Of a stretch of 64,000 nucleotides of DNA, positions 34,557 through 45,430 are shown one piece after another (the first letter of the stretch is position 1; each line of letters begins with the position of its first letter). The notes under the pieces are model-generated. The model saw only the letters and a program-made list of their open reading frames with translations. It had not been told where the DNA came from and searched no databases. Where the stretch lies: positions 992,001 through 1,056,000 of the forward strand of contig JARFIW010000668.1 of assembly GCA_036346225.1 (NCBI GenBank), given 5' to 3'. The position numbers and the translations under genes were made by a program. This DNA is from Platerodrilus igneus (taxonomy: Eukaryota; Arthropoda; Insecta; Coleoptera; Lycidae).

Positions 34557-35561
34557 TTATTTAAAAAGGGAATTCAATGATCTATTAATTAAAAAGTTAA
34601 AGAAAGCCAACTTATGTTGCATGCTATGATTAGACGACGACAAAATAAAGCGATTTACATTGGTTTCTTTTCTATAAATGTCAAATTCTAATTTATTACC
34701 ATTTCTAATTACTAATGTATCTAAAAAGGGTAATTGTCCATTATTCTCTAGTTCATACGTAAATTTTATGCTTTGAAATTTTGAATTCATTTCTTTAAGA
34801 AAATCATCAACATTTGATTTAGAAGTGTCAAAAACTGCAAAAATATCAACCACGTACCTTAACCATATTCTTGGGAAGTATTTGAGTTTTCTTTTAACTC
34901 GGTTTCAAAACGAGACATAAATAAATTTGCTATGAAAGGTGATAAGCTATTTCCCATTGCTGTGCCTTCATGTTGTTCGTACAACTTGTTGTTGAATTGA
35001 AAACAGTTCTGGGACATGCAATACGAAACAAGCTTGATATAGTCCTCAACTTTATCATCATCAATATCACTATGTATAAGAACATCCTTTAAATATGTTA
35101 AAGTACGTGGTATTAAAACACTAGGGAATAATGAACTGACATCAAATGAAATTAAGATTTCGTTCTCTTCTAATGTGATATTTTTAATTTTATTAATGAA
35201 CTCTAAAGAGTTTTGTACATACAAACTATTAGACTTAAAATTCTTAAATTCATTTGACAGCCATCGTGATAAATAGTAAGTCGGTGAGTTGATACCTGAA
35301 ACTATTGGTCTCATCGATTTATTATTTTTGTGAATCTTTGGTAAACAGTAAAGTTTTGGCATTTCAGGATTTGGAATTTTTAATTTTAATTTTAGTGTGG
35401 GCGAAATTAGGTTTGAACATTCTTTCAAAACAGACTGTTAATTTAATCATTTTATTTAAAGGAACTTCATTCTTACGTTTTTTGACTATTGGTCTGTAAG
35501 GACCCTCAGACAGCAAAGTCTCTACTCTATCAACATAGTCTTGTTTATCCAGAATAACCAA
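34557..35561 (-). pseudogene. Penelope-like reverse transcriptase
   Basis: Motifs in order: KLYCLPKIHKNNKSMRPIVS, ILISFDVSSLFPSV, EGTAMGNSLSPFIANLFM, then after a one-base frameshift near 34865 the palm motif RYVVDIFAVF, and NGQLPFLDTLV. The catalytic site normally reads YVDD; here the third residue is Val, so polymerase activity is lost. Open pieces are 35561-35364, 35428-34859 and 34853-34557. Confidence 0.9.
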
Positions 35562-35726
35562 CCTATTCCCTTATCAGCCTTTAAATAATAACAATTCTTT
35601 TGTCGTAAATCTTTAATAATCAGATGATCTTTCCTTGTTTGTTCTGAGGCATTCCTTGCGCAAGTGCGTAAGTTGTTCGAAAGTTGAATTTTGCACGCGT
35701 TTCTAATAAAGTTTTTGAATTTTCAT

Positions 35727-36319
35727 CTAATTTTGAAATGGATTTTCAATGCCCGCAATAATGTCTTCCAAAGGAGTTTTCAAATGATCTACTCCAAATT
35801 TTAGGCCTCGATCAAGGAAAGTCAACTCTTCATTATTAAAGATTTTCGACGATTCGTTAACAACTATTGACTCTAATTGAGGTGAAGTAATTTCCAGTTT
35901 TTTAGGAGGTACATTGACATTGTGTTTCTTTAAAAGAAACTTCAACTTAGTGTTTTGCCTATTAATTTTGTCTAACAATTTATGATTGTTGACTTCAAAA
36001 ACAAATCTCTGAAATTATTCCATTCCTGAAAACCGGACTCGGATAAATTGCACGTTAGTGCTAGGTGCGATTTATACGTTTCCAGTTCCAATCTACTCAG
36101 TTTACTGTACAGATATTTGATTTCCAAATTAAGCCATTTATCTTTTGCAAAATTGATTATTGCGTTACTACGTTTACAATTACTGCTGATTTTTACGTTA
36201 ATGAAATTTGGAAAAACTTTGTGGGCTTTACAACTTTTTAGAAATCGAATATCTGCTTTTACAAAACTAATTTTAAGAGCTAAGCTCCGATACCTATTAA
36301 GTTCCGAAGACCGGGAAGT
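35727..36319 (-). pseudogene. Penelope-like element, N-terminal region
   Basis: Likely start ATG at 36319, just inside the 5' terminal repeat (MTSRSSELNRYRSLAL). The frame runs to about 35972 and, after a break, 35978-35727 carries NNEELTFLDRGLKFG, typical of the region before the Penelope reverse transcriptase. Confidence 0.8.
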
Positions 36320-36324
36320 CATAG

Positions 36325-36404
36325 TTAATAATCTATAGGAACACTGTGGCACGATTTAAATAAAATTAAATAAAAACCCTTAACCACAAAAAATATTTAA
36401 ATTA
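36325..36404 (-). repeat. 5' terminal repeat of the Penelope-like element
   Basis: Identical by eye to 33717-33796 over 80 bp. In element orientation it starts TAATTTAAATATTTTTTG, within a few bases of where RNA cut at the hammerhead site would start (AAGTAATTTAAATATT). Confidence 0.9.
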
Positions 36405-36445
36405 AAGCAAAAGTAAATATTATAATTTCTCTCTTGTAAATCAAA

Positions 36446-36618
36446 AATTTCTACTGGAACTTGGGATGGACTCGGGCGGGGGCCCGACTCGAAATGAAGA
36501 CTGACCGCGCCGGCCCGACTTTCTTTCAGTGAATGAGAAGATATTTTTTCAGTTGTGTTCAACCAGTAACTATGGTTCTTTTGTTTGATTTAAGAGGATA
36601 ATAATTTGAGTTACAATC
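36446..36618. other. ~170-bp insertion absent from the paralogous segment
   Basis: GC-rich in part (GGGCGGGGGCCCGACTCG). The paralogue reads straight across (AAATCAAAATCAAGATTC near 60170). AATCAA-like sequence on both sides may be a target duplication. Unclassified. Confidence 0.6.
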
Positions 36619-36841
36619 AAGATTCTTGTGTAATATACCCGTAGGATATCATTTGATTTTTGATTTTTTAAAAAATCTTAGAAATATGTAACAAACGTAC
36701 AAAATGTTTAGCAATTTTCAATGTTTATGAAATTGTTACATACGGATTTTTATAGCCTTTTTTACTTTGAGAAACTGAAACTTTTGGAATTGAACTTTGA
36801 TCTATAATTTCATTTAAATGATTTAAATATCAAAATAGGGA

Positions 36842-37800
36842 ACGTTGAAGAAAACTGTAAAACCGAGTTTAGGACAATAAATCGAGATTAAGTAATTTTA
36901 AAACAAATTCAAGAAATTTCAATAATAGGGAACCAATTAGGCTAATTCAACCAAATCGTTTAATTGACCAATGTACAAAATTTTACGGGGACGGAAAATG
37001 AAATCCGAATATATTTTTGAAAAATTTTAATATGTTAGTACAGGGCTCAACAGACGAGCAATATAAATTAAACTTAATAAAATCAATGCTGAAAGAAGGA
37101 GCTGAAATGTGGTATAACTTAGTTGAGAGCGAAATAGAAACATTTCAACAGTTTGAATAAAAATTTCTACGACACTTTTGGGGGATAATCAACAAAATAA
37201 AATTAGGAACAACCTGAGCATGGAAAAATACAATTCAGATAGAGGAATGACGCGGGAATTATATGTTATTGAAAAGTTTACCGTATCGAAACAATTAGAT
37301 CCTCCTTTACAGAATAAACAAATTATATAATATTTGGCAAAGCATTTTAACGCTGAATTAAAAAGATATGTAACAACACAAAATATAGTGGACCGAGACA
37401 CATTTATAGAATATATGCAAAGGTATGATGAGTTGGAAACGAATAATGAAACAGAAAATAATACTAGGGATCGACGCGCGAATTTTATAAGGACGCAGAG
37501 AAATAATGAGACTCGAAACGATTATGATCATGGAAGACATTTTAATAGGGAGAATTATAACAATTTTAATAATGATTTCAGGCGAAGTAGAAATACGGGT
37601 CAGATACCAAGACAACAAACAGAGCGGACTAATCATGATGGAAATAATAATAATAATAATATTGAGAAATAAATAGGCAGTAACATGAAAATCGACGGAC
37701 GCAAACGAGGAATATTGATAGCACGCAAACAAGGAATATTAATTGCACAAACGCAGAGATAACGAGTAAGGCAAGACCTTCCACGCGAAATCAAAATTTT
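36842..37800 (+). pseudogene. gag: gypsy-type gag, segmental copy 1
   Basis: Plus-strand gag remnant: EMWYNLVESEIETFQQFE, DRGMTREL, KHFNAELKRYVTTQNIVD, then an Asn/Arg-rich tail (NDFRRSRNTGQIP) instead of a zinc knuckle. Disrupted by stops (for example after FQQFE and near 37330). Copy 2 (about 60392-61367) lets the frame be followed more fully. The low-complexity Asn/Arg tail may bind RNA. Confidence 0.82.
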
Positions 37801-37931
37801 TAGGTACGGACAAACCAAGCCAATTTCTACAGATAAACGGATATGAACACCAGCGAGAATTTATTAAACATGAAACGGAAAATGAATTAAAAAGATTTGA
37901 AAGGAACTTATTACCAATAGTTAATTTAAGG

Positions 37932-38264
37932 GTGGAAAATAGAATAGTTAGAGTATTGATTGATACTGGGGCTGAAGCATCACTCTTTGCGGAAGAATTT
38001 GTTGAACGCGAGAAATTAAGGGATATAGTGATACCTATAACAAGGTGTAATTTGGTCGCACCTAATAATAAGAAATTTTGTATGATAAATGAAGTGGTAA
38101 TTCTGAGATGTGAAATAGAAGATATGAAATGGGAAAATGATTTTATGGTTGTACCTGGACTAAAGATAGATATTATATTTGGGATGAATATTATAAATAA
38201 GTTGGAGTTGAAGATAAATGCAGAATGCAAGGAAATGGGGTGTAATGGGAAATATATTAAATGA
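37932..38264 (+). CDS. gypsy-type aspartic protease, segmental copy 1
   Basis: 110 open codons with the retropepsin motif RVLIDTGAEASLFAEEF near the N terminus and the flap-end signature IIFGMNIINKLEL. Pol frame, joined to gag upstream through broken sequence and to reverse transcriptase downstream (TGA near 38262 between them). Confidence 0.85.
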   Translation: MENRIVRVLIDTGAEASLFAEEFVEREKLRDIVIPITRCNLVAPNNKKFCMINEVVILRCEIEDMKWENDFMVVPGLKIDIIFGMNIINKLELKINAECKEMGCNGKYIK

Positions 38265-38300
38265 TATGAAGAGGGTAATATAGAAATAGAAAATGACTGC

Positions 38301-39227
38301 GTGAATATTAATCAGTTTGATAAAGAAATAGATGAGGCGAATACAAATATAAATGAAAATGAAGAAATTAAATGTACAGAAGATTTAAGAAATAGGGTGA
38401 AGATATTATTAAGAAAGCATTCAGAATTAATAGGGTCGAAATCAAAAATTGCCGCGGGTTATGTGCACAAGTTGGAAGTAGTAAACACTGAACCGTTTAA
38501 CACTAAAATATATCCCATTCCAGTAGCATACAGGGATAGAGTAAGGGAAGAAATAAAAGAAATGTTACGTGAAGGTATCATAGAAAGCTCCAGTACACAT
38601 TTTGTGAATCCATTAGTCATCGTGAAGAAAAGTGATTATAGCATCAAGCTATGTTTAAATGCAAGAAAGATTAATAAGCGAACGAAATCGCAATACAATT
38701 GTCCACCAACGGTGGATAGCATATTAGCGAGAATAAGTAATAAGAAAATCTATAGCAAATTAGACTTAAAGAATTCATTTTGGTTGATTCCATTAGCGCG
38801 AGAATTAAGGAAATATACGGGTTTTTCAGTAGCAGGAAGAGTATACCAATTTAAGGTGGTCCCGTTTGGTTTGTCCTCGAGTACGGCTGCACTAGTGAAG
38901 GCTATGCAGAATATTTTCGGACCGTATGAGGAATTTTGTATCCACTACGTGGATGATGTGTTGATATTTAGCGATAGTATACAGCAACACTTAGTACATT
39001 TAGAAAGAATTTTATTAGAGTTGAATATAGCAGGTTTAAAGTTGAATTTAAGGAAGTGTGAATTTTTTCAAGATAGGGTTAAATTTTTAGGATATAGGAT
39101 AAATAGTAAGGGTATAATTAGAAAGCAGCAAATGAACAAATATAAGTTAAAGGGACCTAGATTCAAGAGCAATAAATGGGGAAGTACAAATAAATTCGAT
39201 TCACCCAAACAAAGGGGACATGAATAA
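38301..39227 (+). CDS. gypsy-type reverse transcriptase, open, truncated before RNase H
   Basis: 308 open codons: a leader, then YPIPVAYRDRVREEI, SPVIL-like IVKKSD, IYSKLDLKNSFWLIPL, FKVVPFGLSSSTAALVKAM, HYVDDVLIFSD (catalytic), and VKFLGYRINSKGII. It then jumps to KGPRFKSNKWGSTNK and stops at 39227. RNase H and integrase are missing; copy 2 has the same junction, so the deletion predates the segmental duplication. With all RT motifs kept it is the best-preserved coding stretch in this half, but it cannot move by itself. Confidence 0.88.
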   Translation: MNINQFDKEIDEANTNINENEEIKCTEDLRNRVKILLRKHSELIGSKSKIAAGYVHKLEVVNTEPFNTKIYPIPVAYRDRVREEIKEMLREGIIESSSTHFVNPLVIVKKSDYSIKLCLNARKINKRTKSQYNCPPTVDSILARISNKKIYSKLDLKNSFWLIPLARELRKYTGFSVAGRVYQFKVVPFGLSSSTAALVKAMQNIFGPYEEFCIHYVDDVLIFSDSIQQHLVHLERILLELNIAGLKLNLRKCEFFQDRVKFLGYRINSKGIIRKQQMNKYKLKGPRFKSNKWGSTNKFDSPKQRGHE

Positions 39228-39463
39228 ATGAACAAATGAAATGTAAAATAAATTTAGGTATAAGCATACATAGAGTAGTAAAATAGGATACGGGTATAAG
39301 AATCTGAATAGGTATGAATGGGGTAGTTAAATAGGACACAGGTATAAGATTAGGTAAATGTAAACAGGGGATTAATAAAGGGAGAGTTAGATTTCTAAAA
39401 TAAACTAAAAATATAAGAATTTATAAATTAATGTGAGTTTAATTTCACGTTGGGCGCCAAAAA
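39228..39463. other. 3' sequence of the deleted gypsy element with inverted primer-binding-like site
   Basis: AG-rich 3' sequence. On the minus strand near 39456 it reads TGGCGCCCAACGTG, a perfect start of a tRNA-Lys primer-binding site pointing away from the gag-pol orientation. LTR-like module U2 (left) follows. Confidence 0.55.
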
Positions 39464-39486
39464 TGTCATTGTTCTAAAATTTTATA

Positions 39487-41266
39487 TTTTAATTTGGGGA
39501 AATAATGCTGTGATAAGGGGTTGTTTAAAGGTGTATTGAGTAGCAAGGGTCGTATAGTAACCATAAATTGCAATAGAAATCAGAAAACTGCATTTATTTA
39601 GCAAAAAATTAAGTAAAATTATGTAAATAGCAAGCATTTAACACCCTGTACATAGACCATAATTAGCTTTAAACGATGCAAGTAAGCATATCTTTCAACA
39701 ATAGAACGCGTATTCAGAAGAAATGATCGTACATTTAATTAAACACGCATTGAGAAGTGTTCTAATTAGTTATAAAACAAATACAAAGGTAAAATATATA
39801 ACCTAACAAAGTTTTACGCAATTACAATAAACATTTTGATAATGAAACGCAGTTTCAATCGCGTATAAAAATAGATAAACGAAAACAGCATTGAAGTTAC
39901 ATTATTTATTTTGTTCAATTAACTAAAAGGCAATATCCATACAAAACAACGTCTGGCAAAGATAATAAAGTATCTATAGCAAATAAATATTGCACGGAAA
40001 ACCAAAGAAATTACATCAGAAACAACTTCGAAATGCAGGGAATATTAAAGACCTGGTTAGTTGAGATATCTGCAGGACTGCTTAAAAACCCAGACCACAT
40101 GGAAGTTGGAACAGTGTATATAACAGAGCAATGATAACACAAGCCAGTTCACAACTCATGCAGAGCGAAGCTGCGTCACTCTTAACCAGAAAGTCACGCG
40201 TAATTTAATATTTAATAGAACATCAAGTGTATGTTACAGTGACAATCGTGCAACGATTACGAAGATTTCTTTTGCCGTTTAACGGCTTCGAATTTGTGGT
40301 ACATTTCTGAATAATTCGAATCTTGATGATAATAATTCGAATTGGTGGTACAAATTTGAATACTTCGAATCTGAGATATAATAATTCGAATCTGTGAATG
40401 TGTTGATGACAATAATTTAAATTTGCATAGATATAACATTTCGAATTTGTTATACATTTCTGAATATTTCAAATTGTTGGTGTATTTCTGAATAATTCAA
40501 GTATGCGTCGATAAGAACAATTCAAATCTGGGTCAATATAATATTTCAAATCAGCGTTGACAATTATATTTTGGTACAATTCTAGTACAATTTTGAGTTG
40601 CGAAATTCAAGGCATATAAAATAAAAAAGCACAAAGTAATTTTGGAAAACGAGAAGTGACTGTACTCAAACACTGGTTCAACAAAGGAGGACAACAAAGG
40701 GGTGTTGATCCACAACCCGAACAACCTGTAGCAGGTCAGATCTATTTAATTTTAAGATATTTTCCTATTTAAATTTCAATACTGAATTTATTCAATTTAT
40801 ATAAACTTGTGATGAAGTCAACAACAAACATTGCATACGTTAAACTTACGTAATATATTATAAAGGGATCTAGAACGTTCCAGATTTCTTTGGTAAAAAA
40901 GGGTAGTTTTTGGTGACTTTAGATTGAATTCAAAGTATATAAATTTTGGGATAAATAATACATATGATATTGACTGATTGAAGGGTGTAGTTAAATATTT
41001 TTCCAAAATTGTAAATAATATTTCTTGTCATTATATGAAACTAATTGACTTCACTTTATCAATTCAAACAAATATGTAATCATAAAGGGGTGGAGAAGAG
41101 AAAATTGTTCATCGTAACGTTGTGCACTCTGTGTATATTAAAAAGGGCAATCCGCTGGGTAATAATAAAATTAGGAAGATAAAATTTGAAGTTAGAACAC
41201 AGAGAGGTGGAGTTAAGTAAAAACGTCATATCACCGAGTACGGCGTTATCATATCAATATATATTT

Positions 41267-41269
<3 letters not shown>
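39487..41269 (-). mobile_element. LTR-like module U2, left copy (inverted)
   Basis: Reverse complement of 41306-43242: for example the plus strand GGTGACTTTAGATTGA (about 40914) matches the complement of TCAATCTAAAGTCACC (about 41757). It ends in a (TA)n tract (41270-41305) which forms the centre of a ~3.7-kb imperfect inverted repeat. An internal array of degenerate TTCGAAT repeats lies at about 40270-40560. Confidence 0.75.
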
Positions 41270-41305
<36 letters not shown>

Positions 41306-41307
<2 letters not shown>

Positions 41308-43242
41308 CTATGTTCTCCCTCAATTATTCGCGCCCCATCGTTTGGGCGACATATTAGTATTGCTATGCATAAACAGGAACTGGAATTATCGAGCCCCGAC
41401 GTTGGGCCGTCATATTAATATTGCTATGAACTCCCTCCAGGAACTTAACAGGATTTTATCTTGTAAATGCCTTGTGTCGACCAATAACAAAACTTGATGT
41501 GATACCGCCTTACTCGTTATCAATGGCGTATTCAACTTATAGCTTCTCTTTTATTGTTTAAATTATCAAATTACACTCCCATTAACTTTATGTTTTGACC
41601 TCGACTAGCGTCTATGTTGAATTATAAAATGAAGTTAATTCAATTCCATATAATGAGAACAAATATTATGTACAGTTTTTGTAAATTATTTAGAATACAC
41701 TTTTCAATTAATTAATGTTGTAAATCTCATTTATCTCCAAAGATCAAATGCTATTCAATCAATCTAAAGTCACCAAAAAAACCATTGTTTTTATAAAAAG
41801 AAGTGTGGAAAGTTCGAAACCCCTTTATCATATGACGCACTTTATACGTATGCAAGTTCTTTGTTTTGTTGACTTCGTCACATTTATTTATATTAAGCAA
41901 ATTCAATATTCAATATTTAAATTCAAATAGAAAAATAATGTCTTATAACTAAAAATCTAATCTGGTCTTTTTTCTTCGCCGTTTCCTTCTTGCAATCGAG
42001 GCAGCTAATATTTTCCATGCATTATGCCATCCATTTGGATCCAATTCGGAATTATTATATACCCATTCGAAATATGAACCATTTCATTTAAATTATTGTC
42101 ATCGCCTTCTAGACTACCATTATTAAACTTAGACTTATGCACCCCAAGTTATTGTCGTCTCATTTAGACTTATTCTCACCAGACTTAGAATTTATTCTCA
42201 TCAATTTTCCTAAACTTAGAATTGGATTATTATTCTCCCCAGACTTGAAATTCTTATTATCACACTTAGACTATTATTCTCCACGGACTCAGAGTTGGAA
42301 TCCTTATCATTTATTCTCCCCGACTTGAAATCGTAGTTTATACTCCCCGAACTCGAAGCCGTTTAATCGGCAATCATAATTTTCATTTTCGTCGCACTTA
42401 AACAATAATTTGACTTTAAAATTATTTTTACGTGTTGCACTAATGTTTCAAAGTGGCGCACCTCGGCCTTTGTTGAGTTAAAAACTGAGTTCGTTATCAC
42501 TGTCCCTGTTAAATTTAATTGATCTCCTACTCCGTAAGTAGGCATGGCTTACAAGCTCATCGCTAATTTTAACCAATCAAGTCTTTGCATTTAAAGTAGT
42601 TTCTGATGTAACTTTCTCTGCCTTCAAGTAATTGTGGCTTGCTCGCAAGTGCCTCGTTATCAGACATGCGGTGTTTTGACGAATCTAATCGCTTTTCCAT
42701 GTTGTACACAAACAACTGATGCAATTCAACTTTCAACTTTCATATACGCATGTTATTTACGCAATTTTTAATCACGTTTATTATTAAAAATGGTTAACTA
42801 TTTGTACGCATTTACACTATGCTTCCTGAAGCTTTGTTTCTTATCTCTGTATTATCATAACTGACTGGAATTCTTTTGAATGCTTCTTTAATTACACTTT
42901 AATATGTTTACTTATAAATACGCGTGCTTCCACTGAAAAATATCGTTATTTGCATTACCTAAATTAACTAAAACTCTATCTACATGGTGTTAAATATTTA
43001 CTATTTACCTAATGCATGTATTCCTTATTTCTACGCTAACTATGCGCCTTCGTGTGTATATATGCGTCGCTTAAAACTACTTATACTTTATATACAGGGT
43101 GTTGACTGCTTACTATCTACAAACTATCTCCATTTCTCAATTTTCTATTAAATAAATGCAGTTTTCTACTTCCTATTATGATTTCTAATTCCTGCACAAC
43201 CTTTGCTATAAAGTACACCCTTAAACAACCCCTTATCATAGC
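41306..43242 (+). mobile_element. LTR-like module U2, middle copy
   Basis: Runs from TTGCTATG after a (TA)n tract to CCCCTTATCATAGCAA before another, with TTGCTATG/CATAGCAA inverted ends. Two primer-binding-like sites in minus orientation (near 41335 and 41400) are each followed by TATTGCTATG. It holds a ~30-bp tandem array (TTATTCTCCCC...GACTTGAAATT, 42150-42360). No convincing ORF. Interpreted as a long gypsy-type LTR with a fragment of internal sequence. Confidence 0.68.
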
Positions 43243-43267
43243 AATATATATATATATATATATATAT

Positions 43268-43377
43268 ATGAGGATACTAAGAAAAAAGAACAGAAATGGA
43301 AAAAATATATATTACAAAATATTTTACATTTATATTTGAAAAAATATATGCTGTTCTTTTTTTCTTAGTATCCTCAT
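43268..43377. repeat. 110-bp hairpin with 26-bp arms
   Basis: ATGAGGATACTAAGAAAAAA with GAACAG (43268-43293) is the inverted complement of 43351-43377 apart from one extra T, with a 57-bp AT-rich loop. It directly follows a (TA)n tract. Possibly a small MITE. Confidence 0.8.
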
Positions 43378-44158
43378 AAGGTTCAGAAGTTTTGCTTTGT
43401 AAGGTTATGAATAGCTGGGCACAAGTAGAAACGGCGGATGTCGACTTTAAATCAAAAGCACATTGAGTTGATTTTAGGTTGCGACAACACAAAGGAAATA
43501 GTATAAAATCTGCCAAATCTTCCACTTCACCGTGTTAATCGCATTAAAATAAACATTAATAAAATTTGAAAGTGATCCAGAGGTTTTAAACTGAAGTATT
43601 AGTAGAAGGTTGGGCGGGTTTGTAATAATTTGATCAAAAATTTTTTTGTTAGTGTGATAAAAAAATTTACTTCCTAGACATAAAATATTTTCAACATTCA
43701 GGAGTATTGTTTGTTTTATTAAGTTTATTAATCAATTTGTGTTTGGTTTTTGGTTATGGTTTATATAATTATTTGTTTGTTTTTGTATAAGGTGTTCAAT
43801 TTTCTTTATATGATTTTGTTTAGTTTTTTGAAAAATATTGTTATATTTTGTTTCTTGTGTTGTGAGAAATCAGGCTGACATAATCATAGGTATTCAATAT
43901 TTTATTTTTAAGTTGTGTTAAATTTGAATTTATTGAGTGTAGGTTAGAATAGTATTGTGAGTTGCTGATATTAATGCATTGTAAATAAAATAAGTTTAAA
44001 TATTTTAAATACTGACCATGGAATTGTTTTTTAAAAATAGTTATTTTGGGTTTAATTTGTAAAAATTTTGAAATGACTTTTAATGTTTTGCATCTTAGTA
44101 AAAATATCCTTTTGTTTCTTTCTTTTGCTAATTCTCGAAAAACTATAAAAATTCAGTA
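43378..44158. other. AT-rich stretch upstream of the second Penelope-like fragment
   Basis: Very T-rich sequence without recognised coding potential. It may be decayed 5' sequence of the Penelope-like element that follows. Confidence 0.4.
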
Positions 44159-45150
44159 ATAAATAAACTAAGCTTTAAACCAACCTTTTATAAACGATTC
44201 GTAGATGATTGCATTATGTGTCTTCGCAAAGAAAAAATAAACGAAACATTAAATACATTTAACTCATTCCATCCAAAACTTCAATTTACCATTGAAAAAG
44301 AAGAAAACAAAACAATATCATTTTTAGATTTACAAATTAAATATAACAATAATCGAAATATCTTCACAAACTGGTATAATAAAAAAACTTCGAGCAGTAG
44401 ATATCTCAACTACAAATCTATGGTATCTAATCAATATAAAAAGAATGTAATAAATAATCCAGTTAAACATGCTATGCAACTTTTCACATATAAATATAGT
44501 ACTAAAAACATTAAAAAAATGAAAAATATTCTTAACAATAATTCTTATCCCAAACAATTTTATAATCGTATAATAAAAAACAAAATTCATAAAATATTTA
44601 ATAATAACAACAAAAATATTAATGATATTAAACAAAAAGAAATAATAATCGGATTAGAATACACACCTAGATTATCAAAAAAAAAATTAACAAATGTTTA
44701 AAAAATCACAATATACATGTCGCTCATACACCAAACAATACCAATAAAAAATTTTTTACAAATCTTAAACCTAAAATCGAAAATAAAAACAAAACGCATA
44801 TTATTTATCAAATCAGTTGTATGAACTGCCCTGAAATTTATATTAGAAACATTAAACAATATCTCCATAAAAGAACATACGAGCATACATATTCGATCAA
44901 AACCAACAACAAAAAATGCACCGCGCTTACCGCCCACGCTTTAAGAAAATTTACACAAATTTGATTTTACAAACATAAATATTTCAAATACTGAAACTAA
45001 TGATAATAAAGGAAATATTCTTAAAGCCATTGAAATTCAACGAAATGTTAACTGCATAAACTCTAAATCAGATCAAGAAAATTTTGCAAACATTTACCGA
45101 AATCTAATTAAAGAATTAAAAGGGTATAAAAGATACTTGGCATCTTAATA
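44159..45150 (+). pseudogene. Penelope-like element fragment: RT palm and GIY-YIG
   Basis: The frame contains FYKRFVDDCIMCL (catalytic FVDD, about 44190-44220), LQFTIEKEENKTISFLDLQI and a 161-codon open stretch to 44701. Past a stop it continues with HIIYQISCMNCPEIYI and YLHKRTYEHTYSIK, a degenerate GIY-YIG domain, then IEIQRNVNCI to about 45150. It is a different, more AT-rich family than the element at 33717. The fingers part of the RT is missing, so it is 5'-truncated. Confidence 0.85.
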
Positions 45151-45389
45151 AAAATATTCTTATACTTCCTTTACTAGATAATTTTAAATTTAAATGTTTC
45201 AACTTACCTATATTAAATATAATACATCAAAACGCAAATAATTTTGACACAACTGTCAAACTGACTTTTATATATGCTCTGGTTTTGAAACATTGAAAAT
45301 TAAAATAATTTGAGATTCTAATTTATTATATACAACTACTGGTAAGTTAAATGTCATTTATATCAATTTATTATTGTAGTAATGTTATA

Positions 45390-45430
45390 GCTATTAGAAA
45401 GCGGTTCACAAAACCGAAACATGTCATAGC
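45390..45430 (+). ncRNA. Degenerate hammerhead ribozyme remnant
   Basis: Stem I GCTAT/ATAGC (45390-45394, 45426-45430), stem II CGGTT-CACAA-AACCG (45402-45416), GAAA (45416-45419), stem III C-AT-G and cleavage triplet GTC before 45426. The first core strand reads TAGAAAG instead of CTGANGA, so it should be inactive. It lies 3' of a Penelope-like ORF, where such ribozymes occur. Confidence 0.5.

Larger units (their letters stand above)
33717..36404 (-). mobile_element. Penelope-like element with terminal direct repeats
   Basis: 80-bp direct repeats at 33717-33796 and 36325-36404 enclose a minus-strand coding region: N-terminal domain, reverse transcriptase and a C-terminal GIY-YIG endonuclease, then a hammerhead-like motif. 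This architecture defines Penelope-like elements. The paralogous segment near 60085-60135 lacks it, giving an approximate empty site. No target duplication is visible, and about 35-40 bp of the paralogue's sequence is absent at the junction. Several frameshifts and a changed catalytic residue make it inactive. Confidence 0.93.
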
